From: Sympetrum striolatum
Lineage: Eukaryota; Arthropoda; Insecta; Odonata; Libellulidae
Assembly: GCA_947579665.1 (NCBI GenBank)
Contig: CANPUZ010000057.1
Span: forward strand, 620,001-684,000
Length of the DNA: 64,000 nucleotides
Reading direction: 5' to 3'
Shown here: positions 1 through 11,181 of the stretch, piece after piece
Numbering within the stretch: the stretch's first letter is position 1
How the letters are laid out: the number at the start of each line of letters is the position of its first letter
Translations under genes and position numbers: made by a program
Notes under the pieces: model-generated
Seen by the model: only the letters and a program-made list of their open reading frames with translations
What the model was told of the DNA's origin: nothing
The model's database searches: none

Positions 1-656
1 CACTTAAAATGAGTGGTCTACATAATCTTACCTGGCGATTGTTCGTGGAAACCTGTAAAACTTACTTAGATTCACAACCTCTAACAACGCAAGTATTGCG
101 CATTTAGAACCTTTCCAAGGTAGATTTCTAGAAGAGGTCTGTTTGGGAGAAATTCTATATCTTTTAGAAATTTTTCCCCTTCCAAAAATAAGATTTTACT
201 TTCTTTGGAAAATTATTTCGAAGAACCGTTGCTATGATTCAAACGAAATCCATAAGACGCTTCCGCATGGTAGATAGTCAACTCTTCGCAAATATCTGTT
301 AATAAGAAATAATAACATTTTTTGTAAATTTAATTCTACTAGACAATGGAATCATTGTAAAATAATAAAATATTATTATTTTACTACAAAAATTATATTT
401 TAAACAGGTTATTATAGAACACTACATGTACACTGTCAGTGAACCCAAGGCCCTCTATATAGAAATTAGTGAACCAACCTAATGTGAATATATACAACAG
501 ATAATGCAATGGTCATTTTAAGAGCCGAGAGTCACCGGGTGACAAAGTCAACGGATCAGTCACCCTGAAAAGAAATTCTAGTCAAGCAAGTTTCATTCGT
601 GTACCACTTGTAAAGTAGCATCGCTACGTACAGAATCAACTTGCCAAGTGTAACTA
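1..656. other. Upstream region of the left-edge gene, no feature recognised
   Basis: AT-rich sequence without a convincing reading frame or repeat shared with the rest of the window. It should contain the 5' UTR and promoter of the gene starting at 657. An in-frame stop TAA at 651 precedes its start codon. I see no clear TATA box at a sensible distance. Confidence 0.4.
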
Positions 657-1749
657 ATGGCCGGTTACATTCGTCGAATTAAGTCCTTTTTGGGGAAGTT
701 GACCATCATGGTCAATAAAGAAGCAAAATTGGTCTACGATGTCGCGTGTATAACGGGCTATAGTGATGCTACGGTGAAGACGTATTTGCTGAATGTAAAG
801 GTGAGTGTTGACGATAACTAATAATATCAGAACAATTCTATGTCTCTGTATGCGTATTTAACAATATCACCAAGGAAAATGCGTTGATTGAATGCTCGTC
901 ATTAGCAGAATGTAAATCAAAGCCGCGATAATACATGCGATCGCATAAAATAAATGCGATACTCGCTTTTACATGCAAACTGATGTATGTCATAGAACAT
1001 ATGGATGGATGTATGTACTACGTTTCTTGGAGTGTGCATCTAAGGACGTGGAAAAAATAAACGTTTTAATCTTTTAACAATAAATGTAAATAACCATGAA
1101 TAATTCATTGGAAACTCTTGATCCAAGATTTTTTGTCACCTATCTTAAAACCTTTTTCAGTGCATCAGCTGTTTACCACGTAAATTTTGTTGGGTTATCT
1201 TTACGGCATCGTACCTAAAATTTGAATCGAAACATAGTAAGTCGATGATTCCCAGTTCTAACAAACAAGTCAAAGCCTCTTTTAACCTTAAACTGGAGTC
1301 ATTAATGTGTTTAATTATCAAAAAAAGAAAACGTTTTACCATTTAACATGGCTGTGGCACTCTCCGGCGGTAAGATTAAATACCCCCTACCCTAATTACT
1401 TGCTTTAATCAACAACTTCGAGATTACTACAATTAATAAAAAATCATATATATATATATTATAAGATAATTGGATATTTATTATAGGAATTATAGGATAA
1501 GAAATTGACCATCGATTCTCTTTCTTTTTAATTTCTGGAAACTTTTTCGCTGGACTTGCAACAATATTCAGAATTACACAACACCTGAAAGAATAACTGC
1601 ACAGCATATGGCAGCTATATTAAGAATCCATAATAAGGAGGACAATGAGTTGTTTACACTTCGAATTAGCAAGGTAGTGCCTCTTCCAATAAACTTTAAG
1701 GTAAGTGTAACTAATTCTTGTTATATTTGTACCTGTGTATATGTATACA

Positions 1750-1799
<50 letters not shown>

Positions 1800-2902
1800 A
1801 CATATAGTATGTATACATATACACAGATACAAAAATATATATATATATATTTTTTTTTCATAACAGTTTGATTATTTTGTCAAAACGTAGATTCTCATTT
1901 TTTTAACACGAATACAAAGCAAAATTTAGTTTTCATGTACAACAACGTTTAGTCCAGAATGAAAATAAACAGTTTAAAAAAATCTGATATGGCCAGCACA
2001 TGACTTTCTCCATATATAAGATGTAAATATTTATCTACGACAGTATTTTCAAACTGTACATTCAATCTAAACTTTTTAAGACATATACAAATACATTTTT
2101 CGTAATTTTTGTAGATAACTGTTTATACCTATATGTCAGATTCATGGAGGAATTTTGCAAAAAGGGAAACAAGCTTCGAAGAATAAACCTCAACTTCCGG
2201 TCAACCGATTTACTCCAAAAACTAATCAATTCTAACGACACCAACCAAAGTACTATTTATGAAATTTGGTGTTGATACGATAAATAGTTTTCATGTTAGA
2301 GCGCTCACAAAGTACATAATCAGCAACTTCTGGTTTATCAGTATTTCACGAATAACTCCTAAATAATCAGTGATACAAAAATATGTTTCACACAAAAGTT
2401 ATAGTAAATTACATTTTCTAAAACTTTTATAAGTAATAAAATATACCTAAATATCATATTTATGGAGATATTTTGCAAAAATGGAAATTTGCTTCGAAGA
2501 ATGAAGCTCGACTTCCAGTTAACTGATTTACTCCAAAAACTAATCAACTCCTACGACACCAACCACAATGCTATATATGAAGTTTGCTATTGATACGACT
2601 AATATGTTTTTAGTTAGAGTGCCCATAAACACACACACATACACACAGACATCATTCCGAAAATGGTCAAAACGTGTTCTAGGGACCTCAAAACATCTAT
2701 TTCCGTTCAAATCTCGAAGTCAACTTTTTTCATGTTAACAATACTTTCTCTATACATGTACATGGAGAAAGTAAAAATTAAAAAATGTTTAAATGTTGTT
2801 TCATAATTGCAGGAATTCATGCAGCTGCACCCAGACGACCTGCTAGGTAGGATTCTCCGTGACGATTGGGAAACCAAAGTCAAAATTGAACAACGCCAAT
2901 GA
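657..2902 (+). CDS. Small three-exon gene, protein of about 120 residues, family not recognised
   Basis: Exons 657-800, 1572-1700 and 2813-2902 are each a multiple of three, so both introns are phase 0. Splice sites are canonical: AAG|GTGAGT, ATTCAG|AA, AAG|GTAAGT, TTGCAG|GA. The start is the first ATG after an in-frame stop at 651; the protein begins MAGYIRRIKSFLGK and ends KVKIEQRQ before TGA 2900-2902. It is basic at the N-terminus, which could be a mitochondrial presequence (inference). I see no zinc motif, transmembrane segment or known domain. A polyadenylation signal follows at 3301. Intron 2 holds a HINE element ending about 36 bp before exon 3, and a hAT-type short element sits in the 3' UTR. 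Splice and phase agreement argue for a real host gene; the function is unknown. The final coding codons lie only 15 bases from the hAT target site. Confidence 0.6.
1757..1796. repeat. (TA)n microsatellite
   Basis: An uninterrupted TA dinucleotide run in intron 2 of the left-edge gene. A smaller run and T tract follow near 1836-1858. Open frames across it are artefacts of the repeat. Confidence 0.9.
1983..2777 (-). mobile_element. HINE element (Helentron-like, non-autonomous)
   Basis: Read on the minus strand it begins TTTTTACTTTCTCCATGTAC, carries a short CA-rich tract (about 2630-2650 on +), and ends with the inverted partner TGGAGAAAGTCATGTGCTGG followed by a small hairpin. One of more than ten copies in the window. 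It lies inside intron 2 of the left-edge gene. Confidence 0.7.
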
Positions 2903-2925
2903 AGATGATATATTTTGGTCTCTAT

Positions 2926-3172
2926 CAGGGACGGATCCAGGGGGGTGGTCCTGGGGGTCCGGACCCCCCCCCGAAATATCATTTGTGCCTATTTTTTCGG
3001 AAATGAAACTCGATTAACTCAAATAAAACACAATTTAATAAGCAATCACTAGCGAAAATATTCGAATTTGTCTAACAAAATTCTTACGTCACGTTTGTGA
3101 AAGCCGAAATGTCTTTTATTTTTAAATATTTTGATCGGACCCCCCCAAATTTTTTCTCTAGATCTGTTCCTG
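2926..3172. mobile_element. hAT-type short element in a 3' UTR
   Basis: Ends CAGGGACGGATC and, inverted, CAGGAACAGATC, flanked by a perfect 8-bp target duplication GTCTCTAT (2918-2925 and 3173-3180). An 8-bp duplication with CAGGG-type ends is the hAT signature. The 247-bp body is too short to encode a transposase. It lies 23 bp after the stop codon of the left-edge gene, so it should be in the mature transcript. Confidence 0.85.
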
Positions 3173-3300
3173 GTCTCTATCATTAGTGATCACAAGTGGG
3201 CAGCTATGAAAATGTGATTTTAGTTTTGTTAAAGACATTTTATATGATAAAATAGGATTGAGCCATTTTGTTATTATAAACTAATGTAATTATTCCTTGT

Positions 3301-3306
3301 AATAAA
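3301..3306 (+). terminator. Polyadenylation signal AATAAA
   Basis: AATAAA about 400 bp after the stop codon of the left-edge gene, followed by a T-rich stretch. The 3' UTR on either side of the hAT insertion is continuous with it. Confidence 0.55.
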
Positions 3307-3494
3307 TATTTTTACTTCATCATAATCTTCAGTATTTACTTTACTAATTACCATTATTTCATTAACCTGCTGAATCAATACCAACTCGGAGGAATTTTCT
3401 ATAAGATTTAACTCAAGACGTGTGTATTTAAGTATGAAAATGCCTCTAACGTAAAAATTATTGGTAATATATTATGTTATTATTTAGTTATAAT

Positions 3495-3728
3495 TATATA
3501 CTCCTTTAGGCAAAAGGACTTGCACAACCCTGGTTTGTTATTTATTATTTTTTTAAATGTATTTATCGATATGATAGGAAGTTCTTGCTTAGATAGAAGA
3601 TGTATATTAAGACTCGATTTAAGAAAAAATTCAGATAAGACGGTACCGTCCCTGGATTCGATGCCAGAGCACATTAACATTTCTCACGTAAGGAATATAA
3701 GGGAAAAGTTGGACGTCATTTGAGGCAG
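3495..3728 (+). mobile_element. Hel-A Helitron fragment
   Basis: Matches an internal module of the complete Hel-A copy at 32,186-33,347, including the text around a degenerate GATTCGATGCC motif near 3655 and the following GAGGCAGT segment. Both ends are missing. Confidence 0.6.
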
Positions 3729-3734
3729 TACTCT

Positions 3735-4372
3735 TTTTAGGTTACTACCAACGTTACTTCGTACCGTATAGAATTTCAAGAAATCGCTTGGAGCTTTTCA
3801 TGCATCATAAATACCTGGGAATCACGCTCAGCAGTAATTTTTCCTTTAAAGAGCATATTTGAAGCGTAATAGGAAAGGCAAAAAGGATGCAAAGGTAAGC
3901 CAGTACAATTTTTAGGGGATGTTCATCGAGAGTGAAAGAAATAGCGTACTTTTCTCTGACCTCTACTTGAGTATAGCTGTGCGATACGCACGAAGTAGTA
4001 TTAATGATCTTGAGATGGTTCAACGTAGAGCAGTAATATACGTTACAGATCTGACAGCAGTGGTTGTGATATAATCCCTCAGATGGAACTCTTTTAGTGA
4101 TAGAAGACGTGAATATCGACGGAAACTCTTTGATAAATTTATCGCTACCGATTTCAGGGAGGAGATATTGTTATCCCAGTTATAAACTAAGGCAATCTTC
4201 AGGAGAAAACAAAAAAGCGATACAGGGAAGTAGTTGCCAGCCATGATAGCTATTTTTGGTCTTTTTCTTGCAAAGTATTAGAGGAGCCTGTCCAGGTTAA
4301 ATAAGGATGTCGGTGTTTTACACCCCCTGCCACGCACCACTGGCGGATCGCAGGGTTTAAATGTAAATGCAC
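3735..4372 (+). pseudogene. Degenerate jockey-type LINE, 3' end of reverse transcriptase
   Basis: Conceptual translation near 3805-3900 gives KYLGITLSSNFSFKEHI, the conserved segment after the reverse-transcriptase core of jockey-type elements, then many stops. The tail from about 4308 (CACCCCCTGCCACGCACCAC, small hairpin, GTAAATGC end) matches the remnant at 15,003-16,049. It is older and more decayed than the other jockey copies. Confidence 0.6.
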
Positions 4373-4454
4373 AACTTTTAAAATAATTTCACCTGTCAAT
4401 GTATTTATACTTAATTTTAATAAGTAAATGAGTGGGAAATAAGAAGATTCCACT

Positions 4455-4520
4455 GTTTAAAAGTTTTTCGTATCTGCGACCGGTTTCGGACGTTAGTCCG
4501 TGACCACAGAGTATACAGAG
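4455..4520 (-). mobile_element. Penelope-like terminal fragment with ribozyme-like core
   Basis: The minus strand carries CGGACTAACGTCCGAAACCG, a short stem followed by GAAAC, as in the terminal repeats of arthropod Penelope-like elements that hold hammerhead motifs. The CUGAUGA box is altered (CTGTGGTCA), so a working ribozyme is doubtful. Confidence 0.35.
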
Positions 4521-4679
4521 GGGACAAAAGCGCCAAAAGCTGTAATTCTTGCTTGCGCATTCTGCCATGTTCGAAGCAAGTTAACAGTCTCTTACTTCGT
4601 TGTGTGTAGTAACGTCTGAGCTTTGCGAGAGATTCGACTTTTTGTGAAAGTAGGTAAAAGTTTACTAGTGTTTAACTAG

Positions 4680-7078
4680 TTTATCCGTGCTTTCCGTTTT
4701 CCCAAAGACCCGGCAAGGTAAGTTAGGAGTATTTTCCCTAATGCGTGTTCATACAAGTTTTTTTTAACCCTGTAGCTTGTATCAGAGACATTTAGTTAAC
4801 TTCCCAACCTGCTAATCTTAAGAACGTGTTTTTTCAGGTGTAAGGAATGGGTTATCCGTTCTCCACGAAAAGATTTGGAGAACAAAACTCCTAGTTATCT
4901 GTATGCTAATTGCAAGATTTGCAGCATTCATTTCGAGGAAATCATGTTCCTGAACTTCTTAAAGAACAGACTCAAAAGCAATGCTGTTCCTAGTCTTTTT
5001 AATGTTCCAAATCCTCCTCCAACGGTCACAAGTACGAGGAAAGGTCCGGCTAAACGAAAGTGTTTCGAGGATAGAGGTAAGGTCTGTATGTGGTATCTAT
5101 GCAATTATTTCAGGACATGAGCTGAAAAGACTGAAGAGGATAATTAGCAGACAAAGGGTGGAGATTCACAGGCTTAGGAAAGCAAATTTTGTCCTAAATC
5201 AGCAGCTACAGGAAGCCAAGAATGGTGGTTGTGATTCTGTTACATCCTTATGTGATAAGCTTCTTCCAAAGAAGATTAAGGAATTTGTGTTAATGTTTGC
5301 AAAAGGAAATGACAGTGAAAGTTGTCATGTAAACAAAGACAAGGTCAAGTCAATGGCATTTGGTCTGCATTTTCTGAGCCCTGAAGCTTATACTTATGTC
5401 AGGAGCTTTGTTCCTTTGCCCTCCTCAAGGACTATTCGTTGAATTTTAAGTAATTTGCCTGTCTCCACTGGTATTTCGAATTGGGTATTAAAATCTTTAA
5501 AGATGAAAATGAGTGCTATGGGAGAAAGTAGTAAACATTGTGTGTTATGTGTTGATGAAATGGCGTTAAAGCCTAATTTATATTACGAGTAAAATGTAGC
5601 TTGCATACTGCAAGCAGATCGACAACACTACTTTCATGTCGGCATCATATCGGGACGGCCATCAAAAGAAAAAAATGGATTGAAATTTTTCTTAAAATTC
5701 GCTGAAATTTCATCGTCTGGCATCGAACCCGGGTTTTTACTGTGAACTTACTATGCAGCACAATAGAACATCACCATCTCTAACTATGTGTGAAAATTCA
5801 ATCAGAAATATGGGCTACAACTGCCTCAAAAGACGTTCTAATTTTCTCGAATTTAATGGCTCTCTGGATTCGAACCAAGGACGATCTTGGAAATCTAAAA
5901 TATGTTTCTGAAAGTTATTTATGGTCTCTATCTATATGCCGAATTTCAAGTTTCTATATTATTGGGAAAGGTTTCAAAATAATTCCTAAAAATCGGATCA
6001 ACTTCTGATTGCAGAGACACCTGGTGTCGAACCCAGGACACATTGATAGCTGTGAATGCACTGTTTGATTTGTATGGACTTGATCTTTCTCTATGCAAAG
6101 TTTGAAGTCGATATCGTGCCGGGAAGTACCTAAAATTTGTTTCTGTTATTTCCGTAAGAAATGCATTGAGGAATTTAAATGTCCCTCTGGGATCGAACCA
6201 AGGACCATCAGCAAATATGTAAAATTCGATTATGATATATTTTTATGGTATCTAACCTCATACCGAATTTCAAGTTTCTATGCCATCGGACAAGGGCCCA
6301 AAAAAAATCTTAAAAATCGCCACAATGCATTTTAAACGGCCGATTTTGCCCTGACCTAGCATCGAACCAAGGATAATATTTGTAGATGTCTTTATGGTTT
6401 CCTTTAGATATGCACGGCATATAGCGATCCCTTGAATTTCAAATCTCTCCTTTTCCGGGAAGTGCCTCAAAAAAATTTTCGAAAATCCCCGCCATGTATT
6501 CTTATGGAAAAAATCGCGACTTTGGGGCCTTCTGGAATCGAACCCATGACACCGAGGTTCAATGTCGGCTTTTTCCTGGAGGTTACACGTCATGGCCATA
6601 ACGTGGTAAAAATTTCAAGTCGGTGGCACTTGTGGAACATGGTTAGACTTTTGATCCCCTATATATAACTTATAGGTATATCCGGAGAAGCGTCTATATA
6701 TAATAGATAATATCACAAGAGATGAGGTAATTGGTTTTGTTGATAATGGAAATGAAAGAAATGGATCGAGATGCATGGCTGCGATGGTTCTGATGGTTAG
6801 AGAAGTTTTGATAAATTGGAAGCAAGCAATTGGGTATTATTTTGTTAAAGACTCATGTCCAGCTGTTGAACTGGCAAATATTTTAAATGATGCAATAAGG
6901 AAATTAAGGAGCCAGGGAATATATGTCCAATGTGTTATTTCAGACATGGGAAGTAATTTTCAGCAACTAACTAAAATTCTGGGAGTTACACCTAGTAGGC
7001 CTTATTTTGTTGTTGATGATGCTGAGGTATTTTACATTTTTGATGTCCCTCACCTGATTAAAGCTACCAGGAATAGGT
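4680..7078 (+). pseudogene. P-element/THAP9-like transposase, interrupted and 3'-truncated
   Basis: Exons 4680-4717, 4838-5076 and 5114 onward join in frame through canonical GTAAG/CAG sites. The start of the joined frame gives THAP-domain landmarks: FRFPKDPARC, a Trp, then CKICSIHF (C-x2-C-x3-HF) and NAVPSLF. The initial Met and first Cys pair are absent or in an unseen exon. A Leu/Arg-rich coiled coil follows (about 5120-5210), then P-transposase motifs including LSPEAY, CVDEMAL, VISDMGSNFQ and FDVPHLIKATRN. There is an in-frame TGA at 5440-5442. A 1,122-bp Helitron (5586-6707) splits the gene; removing it restores the frame exactly. The C-terminus is replaced after 7078 by a Penelope-like fragment. 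Known for the family: a cut-and-paste DNA transposase with an N-terminal DNA-binding zinc finger. This copy cannot be functional. Confidence 0.85.
5586..6707 (-). mobile_element. Hel-A Helitron-like element, complete
   Basis: Read on -, it starts TCTATTATATATAGACGCTT after host A and ends with a 7-bp-stem hairpin (GCTTGCA-GTA-TGCAAGC), nine bases and CTCG, followed by host T. Insertion between A and T without target duplication is the Helitron rule, and its removal restores the P-transposase frame. Inside are six modules with motifs of the type ATCGAACC (+ strand) near 5722, 5868, 6026, 6190, 6361 and 6536. It has no Rep/helicase coding. Confidence 0.8.
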
Positions 7079-7114
7079 AGACGGGGTTGTACTTTTTCCA
7101 CAGTTTTATTTCAG

Positions 7115-7149
7115 GACGACTGGTTTCAGCGAGTGATCGCCATCATCAG
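7115..7149 (-). ncRNA. Hammerhead-ribozyme-like motif of a Penelope-like element
   Basis: The minus strand reads CTGATGATGGCGATCACTCG and continues CTGAAACC. CUGAUGA and GAAA boxes are separated by a potential stem GGCGA/UCGCU. Penelope-like elements are known to carry hammerhead motifs in their terminal repeats. The extra U before the stem and the unseen stem III partner leave catalysis uncertain. Confidence 0.4.
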
Positions 7150-7426
7150 ATATCTCCAATATGTTTACAAGCATACCTGTGCCAGAAACACTCGAACTCC
7201 TTAATAATCTCCTAAATAGTGCGGTAATGGTCAGTGATTCGAGAAATGAAACCATAACTTTAGTGAAAACTTGTACGGACCAAAATTTCTTTCTGTTTAA
7301 CGGAAACTATTACAAACAAACCCAAGGCTTATTCATGGGGTCCCCTTTATCACCACTGTTAGCTGAGGTTTTCATGACTCACTTCGAAGAAAACCTTTTT
7401 AGTTCGTCCGTTGATTTTTTAAAAAA

Positions 7427-7977
7427 TCTGATGTGGCCAGCACATGACTTTCTCCATATATATAAGATGTAAATATTTATCTACCGCAGTAATTTCGAAC
7501 TCTATATTCCATCTAAACTTGGAATATGAGTGATTAATATATATATATTATTATCTTTGACACCAAAAACATGAATAATAATGTTTTACAGGACATGATC
7601 GATGAAAAACGATGAAATTGGCATTTCGCCCATAGAGCCCAGAGCGCCCACAAAGTACATAATCAGCAACTTCCGGTTTATCACTATATCATGAATTACT
7701 CCTAAACAATAAGTGATACAAAAATATGTTTCACACAAAAGTTATAGTAAAATATATTTTCTAAAACTTTTATTAATAATAGTATATACCTAAATATCAT
7801 ATTTATGGAGATATTTTGAAAACCGGAAATGAGCTTTGAAGAATACAGCTCGACTTCCGGTCAACCGATTTACTCAAAAAACTAATCAACTCTGACAGCT
7901 CACACCACAGTACTATATATGAAGTTTGGTATTGATACCACCAATAGTTTTTACGTTAGAGCGCCCACAAACACACA

Positions 7978-8016
<39 letters not shown>

Positions 8017-8150
8017 ACAGACATCATTCCGAAAATAGTCAAAACGTGTTCTAGGGACCCCAAAACATGTATTTCCGTTGAAATCTCGAAGTCCAATTTT
8101 TTCATGAAAACAATACTTTCTCTATACTTCGTATATGGAGAAAGTAAAAA
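7427..8150 (-). mobile_element. HINE element inside the Penelope-like reverse transcriptase
   Basis: Left + strand end TCTGATGTGGCCAGCACATG, right end TATGGAGAAAGTAAAA, with a (CA)n tract near 7970-8010. It inserted in an A run; deleting it joins the flanking codons for VDFLKK and VKCWC. Host-derived proof of both element ends. Confidence 0.85.
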
Positions 8151-8437
8151 GGTAAAGTGTTGGTGCAGGTACGTGGACGACGTCTTCTGCATATGGAGCA
8201 CCTTACGCCAATTGGATTCGTTCCTCACCCACATCAACTCTCTTCATCCTGGAATTGGGAAGAAATACAAATATCCCCATTCTTTTACGCAAGAATAAGT
8301 AAAAATATCAATACATATTTTCTACTATCATTTGTATTAAAAATGAAAGATTACAAAACAAACAATTGTTTTGTGAATTGTAAACTGAGTGAAACATTCT
8401 CTGATTAATTGCTTCATCATTATTATATAGATACAGT

Positions 8438-9357
8438 CACAGGGCGAGTCTAACGTCGGGAAAGTGAAGCCAAAAATAACGCAACCCGCAGAGCACTGGT
8501 GAGAACTTTTCGCCGGCTCCCCTTTAACTACATGTATTTTTGGGGTTTTATTTTCCTCTCATACGGGACTCAGGAGCTTGTCTATACTATGACATGGACT
8601 CAGATAGTTTAAATGAACCTTTCACTTAACGATCATGTTCGATTTTTTTCTCAAAGTCCTCTTGATTCTTTTCATCACTGAAAATAAAACATGCCTGCAA
8701 TGTAAACTTCTCGGATGCCGGTGTCATCTGCTACAGCGATACAAATCATCTGCCAACCTCCCGCAAACTGTTTTAAAACCTTGTTGATTATTATAATGTT
8801 AATTTTATGTATATTATAATGCATTAATCCGACTTAGTTTTTAATCGATCAATACTAAGTATGGCATAAAAATTCCTTAATAGTCGTTTACCGCAATGAG
8901 ATAAAGCTACTCTATCATACATTATAATAGCTTATCAGGTTAATTAGAGATTTTCCGCTTGTGCAAATGTTTGTTCTAATTCATAATTGGGGCTCAATTC
9001 AGTAAAAGTTGTCAAAATGACGAATCTGTTCTTACAGCCAAATGCACTGCAATTGGTCATATTGAAGGCAGAAACAAGCCCCTGCTTATTTACCTATTAA
9101 ACCTTTAGAAACGCGAAAATAACAAAATTGCTTCATGTTACACATTGCTGAAACTACAATTTGTGTTCCAAAACGTTCGACTTACTCGATCAAACCTTGA
9201 AAACACTGTATCAAAGCCGCAAAACAACGAAAAAACAATGTATTAGTATAGGGAGGTACGAAAAGTTCTCACCAGCATCGCGAAATGCGCAATTTGCCGC
9301 TTTACCCCTGGCTTCACTTTTGGTCGCCAGAGGGAGATAGGATTTACTACCCCTGTG
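8438..9357. mobile_element. hAT-type non-autonomous element
   Basis: Ends CACAGGGCGAGT and inverted CACAGGGGTAGT with a perfect 8-bp duplication GATACAGT (8430-8437, 9358-9365). A second copy lies at 61,479-62,406. The right duplication contains the first bases of the Tigger-like element starting at 9362, so it jumped into that element's terminus. No transposase frame. Confidence 0.8.
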
Positions 9358-9361
9358 GATA

Positions 9362-10734
9362 CAGTAGAGGATCGTTTATCCTAACATCTAAACAACGAAC
9401 ACATCCAAACAACGAACATTTCACGATAGATGTACAATAATTTTGAATGCCCTTTTGCACCGATCTTTTGCAGGTGTGCACGAGTAACTATTTATACTAT
9501 ATTAATTAACCTTCTAAATAGATAAAAATAATTAGAAAACGTGTCTAGTAGCTAGTTCAAGCAGTGGGAACGTCAAGAGAAAAAGGCAGGTGATGATGTT
9601 ACCGCTAAAAGTGGACATAATAAATAAACAAGACCGTGGCGTCATTTCATACAATCCTCAGCAGGAATACAATATTAGCAGGAAAACTATAGATGATATA
9701 AAAGCACAGAAGGACTGAATTCCTCAATTCGTTGCAGAATCTGACTCAACGGTAGTCATTTCGAAAAGAAAAACCTTGCGGGGACAGTCATGTATAGTTT
9801 TCTTTAAATAAAAGTTTTCAGTAATATTTATGTGCATTATAGTCCCTTATTTCATACTGTAACCCATCAAAGCCTTTTTTTCAGTTCCTTTTTCTCATTC
9901 AGGTTAACCCTCATATGGATCCTCTGCACCTTTGCGGCGCTCGTGGTTTTTAAAATGCTTTAAATACTGCCCAATCCCATGGATCTTGCTGTAACTTTCA
10001 GTAGTCTATTTTTTCTGCATTCTTAGTCTACAAGTTTAATTTTGCCCGCATAGTGCGTATAGTTTTCATTTTATAGGCCACTAATGGAAAAAGTTACGTC
10101 GTTGGATTTTCGGCGCCGCTGCGGCTATGCGAGTTTTCTCGTCACTATTTTGGCCATTCAATACTCATTTAATGGTTCTTATTTTACGCATGAAATGGTA
10201 TATTATATTTACAATCATAATATTTAAACGATGAAGCTTTCTAAATCATTTAAAATTGTTTAACATAGGGCCAAGTTTGCTATGCCAAATTTCTTTCATC
10301 TATTATCAAAGTATCATGAATTTTTCTTTTTTACAATGTTCTTTTACAAAACTTCATCTAAATACAATAATAGATTTTAGGAATTCGTGGCTAGCCTAAG
10401 GGTGTTATTTCTATGACCTCTATCATTATTTGACAGTAAATGGAAAATAATGCAGTGTTAAAGGTTTTTATTTAAAACTTCTGTAATAATGGGTTCAATC
10501 GAACAAAACACAGTTAAAAATAAAGAATTTAGAAGTTAGTAGCATTATCAATAAAAAAACTTGCTAAGAAGAGCCAAATTTGGAAGATAATGACAAAGAA
10601 TACCGCAGCGCCTCTGCGGCGCCGAAAATCCAACAACGTAACTAAATTTTTAAATCCATATGAGGGTTAAAATACCAATTATCCGAACATATCCTTTATG
10701 TGAACCGACCTCGGTCCTCAAAAATCCTCTACTG
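9362..10734 (+). mobile_element. Tigger/pogo-like element with relic CENP-B-type HTH
   Basis: Ends CAGTAGAGGATCGTTTATCC and inverted CAGTAGAGGAT, flanked by TA at 9360-9361 and 10,735-10,736. Sequence from about 9548 to 9800 is the decayed counterpart of the helix-turn-helix frame at 53,185-53,469. A piggyBac-like element (9908-10,666) interrupts it. No DDE domain. Confidence 0.75.
9908..10666. mobile_element. piggyBac-like short element
   Basis: TTAA at 9904-9907 and 10,667-10,670 flank inverted ends CCCTCATATGGATC / CCCTCATATGGATT. Internal inverted segments around GATTTTCGGCGCCGCTGCGG (about 10,108) and its partner near 10,608-10,632 flank the core. Comparison with the empty site in the second Tigger copy confirms insertion. 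Confidence 0.8.
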
Positions 10735-10736
10735 TA

Positions 10737-11173
10737 TATTACCTCTGAAAGCCACAGTTAAATCCATGGATTATATCGTATAGTTGAATAACAGGTTTCA
10801 TAGGTGCATGATTGATCTCCAGGCATCGTTTAAAGTGCTGAAGTTAGTGCTCCCTCTAGTTTTAACCATCACGAGAGATAATGAAAGTCGTTTGTATGGA
10901 ATCTCTTTATTCACTACAGCTTAAAATTATTACACATACAATAATAATAATGGATAATCAATGTTTGAGAGTGGCGAAGGACTCCCGGCTGGAAATTGAT
11001 AAAAGTTTCAGAAGGTAAATTCTTCCCGCAAAAACAAACAAACAACACAGAGAGGTATCCTCTTCCGTCCCCAATTACTCAGCACCTGCAGAAATCCCTG
11101 CAAAGAAAGGAAAAAGACGTTTGATAATTGCACATCCAAATGAGCATGCACATATACATCCATTAACATCAAA
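10737..11173. other. Intergenic stretch, nothing recognised
   Basis: AT-rich sequence between the Tigger and hAT elements. No frame, repeat or motif that I can match elsewhere in the window. Confidence 0.4.
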
Positions 11174-11181
11174 CCGTCAAT

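Larger units (their letters stand above)
7081..8290 (+). pseudogene. Penelope-like element reverse transcriptase, fragment split by a HINE insertion
   Basis: From 7160 the frame reads MFTSIPVPETLELL and then YKQTQGLFMGSPLSPLLAEV, a core reverse-transcriptase motif of Penelope-like elements. The catalytic YVDD follows only after a HINE element (7427-8150): the sequence resumes as CWCRYVDDVFCIW and runs to LHPGI, where it frameshifts. Without the insertion the host codons join in frame. The C-terminal GIY-YIG endonuclease is absent. Upstream, 7081-7149 resembles the element's terminal region with a hammerhead-like minus-strand motif. The fragment is fused to the truncated P transposase. Confidence 0.85.

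Noticed and set aside
5790..6668. Several open frames of 70-110 codons within 5,790-6,668
   Set aside because: They lie inside the non-coding Hel-A element and are not conserved in frame in its other copies.
8013..8060. Cysteine/valine-rich open frames across (CA)n tracts, also near 24,280, 36,680, 52,360, 56,700 and 62,960
   Set aside because: They are translations of dinucleotide repeats inside HINE elements and have no independent support.
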